Assembly: GCA_947252915.1 (NCBI GenBank)
Contig: CAMXWI010000010.1
Span: forward strand, 1 to 12,116
From: an uncultured Lactobacillus sp.
GTDB taxonomy: Bacteria > Bacillota > Bacilli > Lactobacillales > Lactobacillaceae
Length of the DNA: 12,116 nucleotides
Direction: 5' to 3'
Every line of letters starts with the position of its first letter. Position 1 is the first letter of the stretch. The translations under genes were made by a program, and so were the position numbers. The notes below the pieces were generated by a model. That model was not told the DNA's origin. It searched no databases and was given only the letters and a program-made list of their open reading frames with translations. Positions 8,200 through 12,116 of this stretch are shown here, piece after piece.

Positions 8200-10140
8200 T
8201 CAGCAGTGGCGGCAACAAGGGGAGACAGTATATTTTGACCGATCTTGTCTTTGACCGTTCATAATAATTTCAGCGACCCCGTTTTCAAACTTCAATGCTG
8301 GAACATAGATAGAAGTTGATTGCAGGTAAACCACCGGTGTGTGCCGAATGTCTGCTAATTGTTCTTTCGTTAAGTTAGGTTGCAAATTAAAGGTAAGTTG
8401 CTGTTGACCATCAGCAGTGGTGGTATAAATCGGATCCTGCCAATAATTACTATTGCGTGAAATTGAACTTACAACAGTGTTTTTTGGAATAGTAACAATA
8501 AACTGTGCACTAGGATGATCAATCATTTGCCAACTAGAAATGACAGCCTCAATTGATCCTGCTGAAGCATTTGTTCCCAGAACTTTGGGCACAACATTAT
8601 TTTGAATCGTTGCTAAATCATAAGTCGGCTGAGGACGCTTGACAAAATCTACGGTCGTCAAGACGCCAGGTTCGTAGATGCTATCACCATTTTTACCGAT
8701 ACTAGCCACTAAGTTTTCTTTCTGTTTAAACTGATGGTGCGGGTCTAAATGCCCCACAAAGCCAATATTTATCTCATTATTACTACTTTGCTTGTTCGTC
8801 AAATTCATGGTGCCAGAGATAGAAGTGACGTGCTTACTGTTGTCCAAAACTGCACTTGTCGAACCATCAGCATAATGGTAAATCACATCAGTTAGCGCGC
8901 CAGAATTGTCGACCGTCAATTTAGTTAGTTCGTAATGATCCGGCAAGTAGAAAGTTACTGGACCAGTAGGAGCATCAACTAACGTGGAATTGGTAAAGGA
9001 AGCGGTAAACCAAGGCTTATCACTATGATCACGGTTAAGCCAATAAGCATTTTCAACCTTATCCCCGTTCGCTAGCTCAACATTTTGTTCATCAGGAAAA
9101 ACCTCTAATTTTGGCGTTACTAAGTCGCCAAAACTGTAGCCCTTTAAAGAAGCTTTGCCCATGAATGGTGCTTGAATACCGACCCACTTGGTGCTAAGTT
9201 CGCCAGTCCCATCATTACCATTAACAGTTGAAGCCGTTACTGGTGATAATATCGTGGCCTGATCTGGTTGATCCATATGATAGTGACCAATCAAGACAAA
9301 TTTAAACTGCGGATCATCAGCATAGTGATCATCAATGCCCTTCCGGAGGGTAATGTGAATACCACTAGCATCCTGAGAGAAAGCAAAATCCTTATCCTTC
9401 GTTAATTCCTGATTGTTTTTGATACCATTAGCTCGCGTGCCAATGACTCCATCAACAACAAATTCCTTAGGAACACCAACATTAACGTTAACCCCTTGAT
9501 GGTCAAAAGCAGCTGACAATCCATCAACGGTGAATGAATACCGATACTGATGGTCATCACCGGGAATTAACCAGTAGTCACGATGACCCTCATGGTATTG
9601 AAAACTAGGAATCTCATCTGGAATCGGGTTACCCTGATCATCAACAGAATTCCACTTGGCATTAACATTCTGACGTGGAATATCAACAGCAAACTTAACT
9701 GTATTAATTAATTGACCATTAAAGTATAAATCAGCGGAGTTATAATACGTCCCTGGTGTATTCAAAATATCTTGTCGATAGTTGCTTTTTACAATAAAGG
9801 GCTGGTTAATTGTTGCGGCTTGCAGAAATTTTCCTGAATACGTAGCGGTACCATCTGCGGCAACCGTTTGTTGGGAATCCACTACCCCCTGCTGAGTGAG
9901 TGGCCCTGGTGTATAATCTAGCGTCAGATGCGGGTCAGTATGAAAGACTACCTGATAGGTATCACCAGACTGAGCATTAGCAACATCAACGGTGGCTGAT
10001 CCATCATCACCAGTGAAGTGGACCCTTGTTTCCACTTCAGCAACCTGCTTACTGTCATTAAGCAGCTGCGCACTCTCGACAGTTGCGCCTTGATGATTGT
10101 CCGATTGCGCACCTGTTTTTAATTGCACAACTGAAGATTG
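8200..10140 (-). pseudogene. Adhesin middle segment, N-terminal extracellular region between the two lesions
   Basis: This stretch (reconstructed residues 75 to about 714) is open from just after the TAA at 10141-10143 to the TGA at 8200-8202, which is met only because of the frameshift. The last nine or so residues (SPCCRHC at the very end) are shifted-frame peptide; cysteine-rich text is out of place in an otherwise almost cysteine-free surface protein. The sequence is rich in Asp, Asn, Thr and Gln and looks like repeated beta-sandwich modules, but I recognise no named domain. A GTG at 10126-10128 could be mistaken for a start, yet it has no ribosome binding site or signal sequence. Confidence 0.8.
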
Positions 10141-10362
10141 TTAATTATTCGCAGTTGCTGGCGCCTGAGTCTCTATATCGGTTTTACCGTCTTCCCCCGG
10201 AGTAACCGCATCGGCACTAGCCACTAAACTGTTGGCTCCTAAGTACAGAGATGTCCCTAGAAGAACAGAAGCAACACCAATACTTAACCGTCGCAGTCCA
10301 TAATGTGGAATCTGCTCGGCACTTTGCTGCTTCTTTAACTCAATGTTTTTTCTTGAAACCAT
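10141..10362 (-). pseudogene. Adhesin 5' segment: YSIRK-like signal peptide ending at a premature TAA
   Basis: Seventy-three codons encode a basic N-terminus, then YGLRRLSIGVASVLLGTSLY (residues 21-40), a divergent form of the YSIRK-G/S signal that directs long surface proteins to the division septum. A likely signal peptidase site follows ASA at residue 50. The TAA at codon 74 follows AlaAsnAsn, and the next codons continue the adhesin in the same frame. The ATG at 10360-10362 has GAGGAG upstream (10374-10379), spacing 11 bases. If expressed, the product would be a secreted stub of about 23 residues after processing. Confidence 0.85.
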
Positions 10363-10470
10363 ATCTTTACTCGCTCCTCAATAGCTATGTTTTCCCATAA
10401 CATGATTACCGCAAATCAGTAAAAATGATCCGGATGATTAATCGCATATTAACTAACTACTAATAAAATA

Positions 10471-10499
10471 ATTATAGCATCAGTCATAATTATTCTCAG
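10471..10499 (-). promoter_or_regulatory. Extended -10 promoter of the adhesin gene
   Basis: On the minus strand TGCTATAAT (10471-10479) is a perfect -10 box with the extended TGN element. CTGAGA (10494-10499) is 17 bases upstream and matches 4 of 6 -35 bases. It lies about 108 bases before the adhesin ATG, giving a 5' leader of roughly 100 bases that contains a palindromic ATCCGGAT and a weak ATGTT/AACAT hairpin. The promoter looks intact, so the broken gene may still be transcribed. The 10363-10551 gap holds no gene. Confidence 0.65.
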
Positions 10500-10551
10500 T
10501 ATTAAAAACATTTAGTTTTATCACAGGTTCACTTCATGATGGAATTAATTT

Positions 10552-11064
10552 TTATACTATTGAACTTGAATTGTAAATGTCTACTCCTTCAAAGAACTGA
10601 TAGAGGTATTCCCGATACGCAAAGGCCATGATCACGTTACGGAGCATCTGTTTTTGCTTTGTATGCTCCTGACCAACATGTTCAAGAATTGTTTGCTGGC
10701 CAAAAACGTACCGTGAAACATTGCCCAGTTCCTGAACAAAGTAGTTATAGGCAATTTCCGTACTATAGGTTTCTTCTTGAATTTGAATGGCTTTTCGTAA
10801 ATCTGCCTGATCCAAAACATTTTTAGCAATAATGATAAAGAGAAGTTGGGCGATCTGTTCACGACCATATAGTTTCTTTTGTGGTCGACAAATCAGACGG
10901 TGCTTAACGTAGTTGCTGACCATGGAACTAGTCACCTTAACACTCTCAAATGGTGCCACGCACTGTTGTAAATAAGTGACAACCTGCTTTAGATATAACC
11001 CCATGTCGGGCAACTCATGATAGGATGGTAAATCAAACTGTTGGTTGCTAGTCTTGTTATTCAT
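10552..11064 (-). CDS. DUF1836 protein, putative HTH transcription regulator
   Basis: The 170-residue protein fits the DUF1836 family of Firmicutes (B. subtilis YkrK-like). The family opening LPSYHELPDMGLYLKQVVTYL is at residues 12-32. Residues 44-92 look like a MerR-type winged helix-turn-helix (SSMVSNYVK ... YGREQIAQLLFI). The rest, 93-170, is helical without known features. The ATG at 11062-11064 has AGGAGG just upstream. DNA binding is inferred from the fold, and no target is known. The gene is divergent from the DegV gene and shares its 140-base control region, so DegV and itself are natural candidate targets. It looks intact. No clear terminator is seen after it. Confidence 0.88.
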   Translation of the reverse strand: MNNKTSNQQFDLPSYHELPDMGLYLKQVVTYLQQCVAPFESVKVTSSMVSNYVKHRLICRPQKKLYGREQIAQLLFIIIAKNVLDQADLRKAIQIQEETYSTEIAYNYFVQELGNVSRYVFGQQTILEHVGQEHTKQKQMLRNVIMAFAYREYLYQFFEGVDIYNSSSIV

Positions 11065-11079
11065 TTTTCGATCCTCCTG

Positions 11080-11132
11080 CTTATCATTTTATAGAATTCC
11101 ATTTTAGCATGTCAATGCGATCTGCTGATAAG
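11080..11132. repeat. Inverted repeat CTTATCA ... TGATAAG spanning the DUF1836 promoter
   Basis: CTTATCA (11080-11086) and TGATAAG (11126-11132) are exact seven-base inverted arms 39 bases apart. One lies just downstream of the DUF1836 -10 box, the other just upstream of its -35 box and 14 bases before the DegV -35 box. A TTTTTAAAAA palindrome abuts the second arm. The placement suits a looping or cooperative operator for autoregulation by DUF1836, but this is inference and seven-base arms in AT-rich DNA can arise by chance. Confidence 0.35.
11088..11115 (-). promoter_or_regulatory. Promoter of the DUF1836 gene
   Basis: On the minus strand TTGACA (11110-11115, perfect -35) is followed after 16 bases by TATAAA (11088-11093, 5 of 6 for -10). 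It sits 24 bases before the DUF1836 start codon, so the 5' leader is very short and carries the AGGAGG ribosome site. Confidence 0.75.
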
Positions 11133-11146
11133 TTTTTTAAAAACCG

Positions 11147-11175
11147 TTGACAAAGATAATTAAAACGACTATGCT
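11147..11175 (+). promoter_or_regulatory. Promoter of the DegV-family gene
   Basis: TTGACA (11147-11152, perfect -35), a 17-base spacer and TATGCT (11170-11175, 4 of 6) precede the gene, with a short leader and an AGGAGA ribosome site at 11193-11198. The -35 boxes of the two divergent genes are only 31 bases apart, so RNA polymerases or one regulator could affect both. Confidence 0.75.
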
Positions 11176-11204
11176 TTTAAAAAATTAATTTCAGGAGAAT
11201 AACA

Positions 11205-12041
11205 ATGACAACCAAAATTATTACCGATTCAGGAGCAAACTCACTAGATCCCATTATTGGCGGCGTTGCCCATACCAACGTTCCGCTTTCAATCATGGTC
11301 AATGGTCAAACTTGGCGGGATGATGACCGACTTGATTTATCGAACTTCTTAGCAGCCTTGAAGAATACTAAGACCACGACCTCGACCGCGTGTCCAAGTG
11401 TTGGTGATTGGCTAACCGCTTTTGAAGGTGCGGATGAAATCTTTGTCCTAACCATCACCAGTGCTCTTTCAGGAAGCTATAACTCTGCAGTTCAAGCCGC
11501 CGAAATGTACATGGCTGATCATCCTGAAACTAAAATCCACGTATTCGATACTAAATCTGCAGGTCCACAAATTAGACTGTTAGCTTCCAAGATTGCCGTC
11601 TCTATCAACCATGGCTACTCATTCGACCAAATTATCGAATTAACGAATGCTCAAATTCAGCAAACCGACCTGTTATTCGTTTTAGAAGAACTTGATAATC
11701 TTGCTAATAATGGACGAGTTAGTCCCGCCATTGCTAAACTAACCCATCTGCTCAACCTTTACGTTTATGGAACCGCCAGTGATGCTGGTGAGTTTGAAAT
11801 GCTCGGCAAGATGCGGGGTGGCAAGCACTTGCTCCGTAAACTGGTTAAAGTAATGGAAAAGCAAGGTTACGTTGGTGGCCGGGTCTTTATCGATCACGTT
11901 AACTGCCGCGAGCAGGCAGAAAAATTAGCCAAGGCAATCGCTGAAGTCTTTACAAGTTCAATCATTAATATCTCACCATGTGGGGCCCTCTGTTCCTATT
12001 ACGCGGAGAACGGGGGTTTAATGATTGGTTTTGAAAAGTAA
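11205..12041 (+). CDS. DegV-family fatty-acid-binding protein
   Basis: DegV/FakB-type proteins bind a fatty acid; some members present exogenous fatty acids to a FakA kinase for phospholipid synthesis. The 278-residue length is normal for the family. Diagnostic motifs are in order: IITDSG (5-10), the TSTACPS segment (59-65, matching the usual TSQPS fatty-acid carboxylate contact but altered), ITSALSGSYNSA (84-95), VFDTKSAG (113-120) and LDNLANNGRVS (163-173). No signal peptide or membrane helix is present, so it is cytoplasmic. The ATG at 11205-11207 has AGGAGA seven bases before it. It is the only plus-strand gene and is divergent from DUF1836. No FakA gene is in the window, so a FakB role is possible but unproven. 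The last 75 bases of the window (12042-12116) hold no feature I can support. Confidence 0.93.
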   Translation: MTTKIITDSGANSLDPIIGGVAHTNVPLSIMVNGQTWRDDDRLDLSNFLAALKNTKTTTSTACPSVGDWLTAFEGADEIFVLTITSALSGSYNSAVQAAEMYMADHPETKIHVFDTKSAGPQIRLLASKIAVSINHGYSFDQIIELTNAQIQQTDLLFVLEELDNLANNGRVSPAIAKLTHLLNLYVYGTASDAGEFEMLGKMRGGKHLLRKLVKVMEKQGYVGGRVFIDHVNCREQAEKLAKAIAEVFTSSIINISPCGALCSYYAENGGLMIGFEK

Positions 12042-12116
12042 ATTGATAAAGGTTTTAGCTAGTAATTATGAGAATTAAATGAGAAATTTTAAAAATTGGG
12101 TTGCATTCTCTAATTT

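Larger units (their letters stand above)
3435..8219 (-). pseudogene. Adhesin 3' segment: Mub repeats, wall-spanning region and LPQTG anchor
   Basis: This open segment covers reconstructed residues 715-2308. From about residue 1,729 it holds beta-rich domains with the repeated FDNDxxxDQ signature (twice) and the IHYVYEDG start of Muc_B2-type repeats (twice). One MucBP_2-like domain (ITFIDD...FDNDQSVDQ) sits between the two Muc_B2 copies. LPQTG is at 3525-3539, 34 residues from the end, followed by a hydrophobic stretch and KRRK, a classical sortase signal. The first in-frame potential start is GTG at 8013-8015, but it lies inside conserved coding sequence, has no ribosome binding site and no signal peptide, so it is not a real gene start. 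As it stands the segment cannot be secreted. Confidence 0.85.
3435..10362 (-). pseudogene. Giant LPXTG-anchored mucus-binding (Mub/MucBP-type) surface adhesin, broken by a nonsense codon and a frameshift
   Basis: Read as one frame with one extra base removed, this is a gene of 2,308 codons plus stop. In order it has a YSIRK-like signal peptide (1-50), a long N-terminal region without recognisable domains, and a further large region to about residue 1,730. Mub-type domains follow from about 1,730 to 2,203, then a Ser/Asp/Gln/His-rich wall-spanning stretch, LPQTG (2275-2279), a hydrophobic helix and the tail KRRKQN. Such proteins are exported, joined to the cell wall by sortase A and bind mucus or other cells. 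Lesion 1 is TAA at 10141-10143 (codon 74). Lesion 2 is a +1 shift in the GGGG run at 8219-8222, after about codon 714. Deleting one G restores an open frame exactly into the downstream part. No ribosome binding site supports restart after either lesion, so no anchored adhesin should be made. A sequencing error cannot be excluded. Confidence 0.88.

Noticed and set aside
8219..8222. Phase-variation tract controlling adhesin on/off
   Set aside because: Four Gs are too few for typical slipped-strand switching, and the upstream TAA would keep the gene off whichever length the run has.
10126..10128. GTG restart giving a separate 642-residue protein
   Set aside because: It is in the same frame as the signal-peptide segment, no Shine-Dalgarno sequence precedes it, and its C-terminal end is produced only by the frameshift.
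10500..10551. Terminator after the DUF1836 gene
   Set aside because: Only short imperfect arms (for example AAAC/GTTT) are present, without a stable GC stem.
12042..12116. Terminator or promoter after the DegV gene
   Set aside because: Only a weak GAGAA/TTCTC pairing is visible in AT-rich DNA and the window ends there, so it cannot be judged.

Overview
The window looks like chromosome from a lactic acid bacterium of the family Lactobacillaceae. The evidence is the strong GGAGG-type ribosome binding sites, a YSIRK-like signal peptide paired with an LPQTG sortase anchor, Mub/MucBP-type mucus-binding repeats, and the divergent DUF1836/DegV gene pair. The genus cannot be fixed from this sequence alone. 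I see no tRNA, rRNA, CRISPR array, insertion sequence, phage gene or replication origin. Every gene except the last lies on the minus strand.

Layout, left to right. (1) 1-1682: a glycerate-use pair, a GntP-family permease followed by a type I glycerate kinase that runs off the left edge. The kinase ribosome binding site touches the permease stop codon, so the two are probably translationally coupled. A promoter-like sequence lies at 1730-1758. (2) 1777-2448: a DUF1275 (YoaK-like) membrane protein gene cut by an in-frame TGA at codon 172; the missing C-terminal helices are still readable downstream. (3) 2515-3279: a stand-alone triosephosphate isomerase homologue. It keeps the catalytic Asn, Lys, His and Glu, but several residues that are normally near-invariant are changed. 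It is not next to gap, pgk or eno, so it is probably a second, divergent copy. (4) 3371-3405: a strong hairpin terminator. (5) 3435-10362: one very large surface adhesin gene of about 2,308 codons. It carries a signal peptide, a long N-terminal region, Mub-type repeats and an LPQTG anchor, but is broken twice: by a TAA at codon 74 and by a one-base frameshift in a GGGG run at 8219-8222. (6) 10552-11064: a DUF1836 putative HTH regulator. (7) 11205-12041: a DegV-family fatty-acid-binding protein, transcribed divergently from DUF1836 with two facing sigma-A-type promoters in 140 bp.

The intact genes suggest glycerate uptake and phosphorylation into lower glycolysis, a possible side isomerase, and lipid-binding and regulatory housekeeping. 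The main story is loss: a mucus-adhesion protein of over 2,000 residues with two independent lesions, plus a third lesion in a neighbouring membrane gene. Either the strain has lost host-surface functions, or the assembly carries errors here; reads would decide. I did not find a convincing new multi-gene system. The divergent TIM paralogue and the inverted repeat around the DUF1836 promoter are the best leads for new biology.
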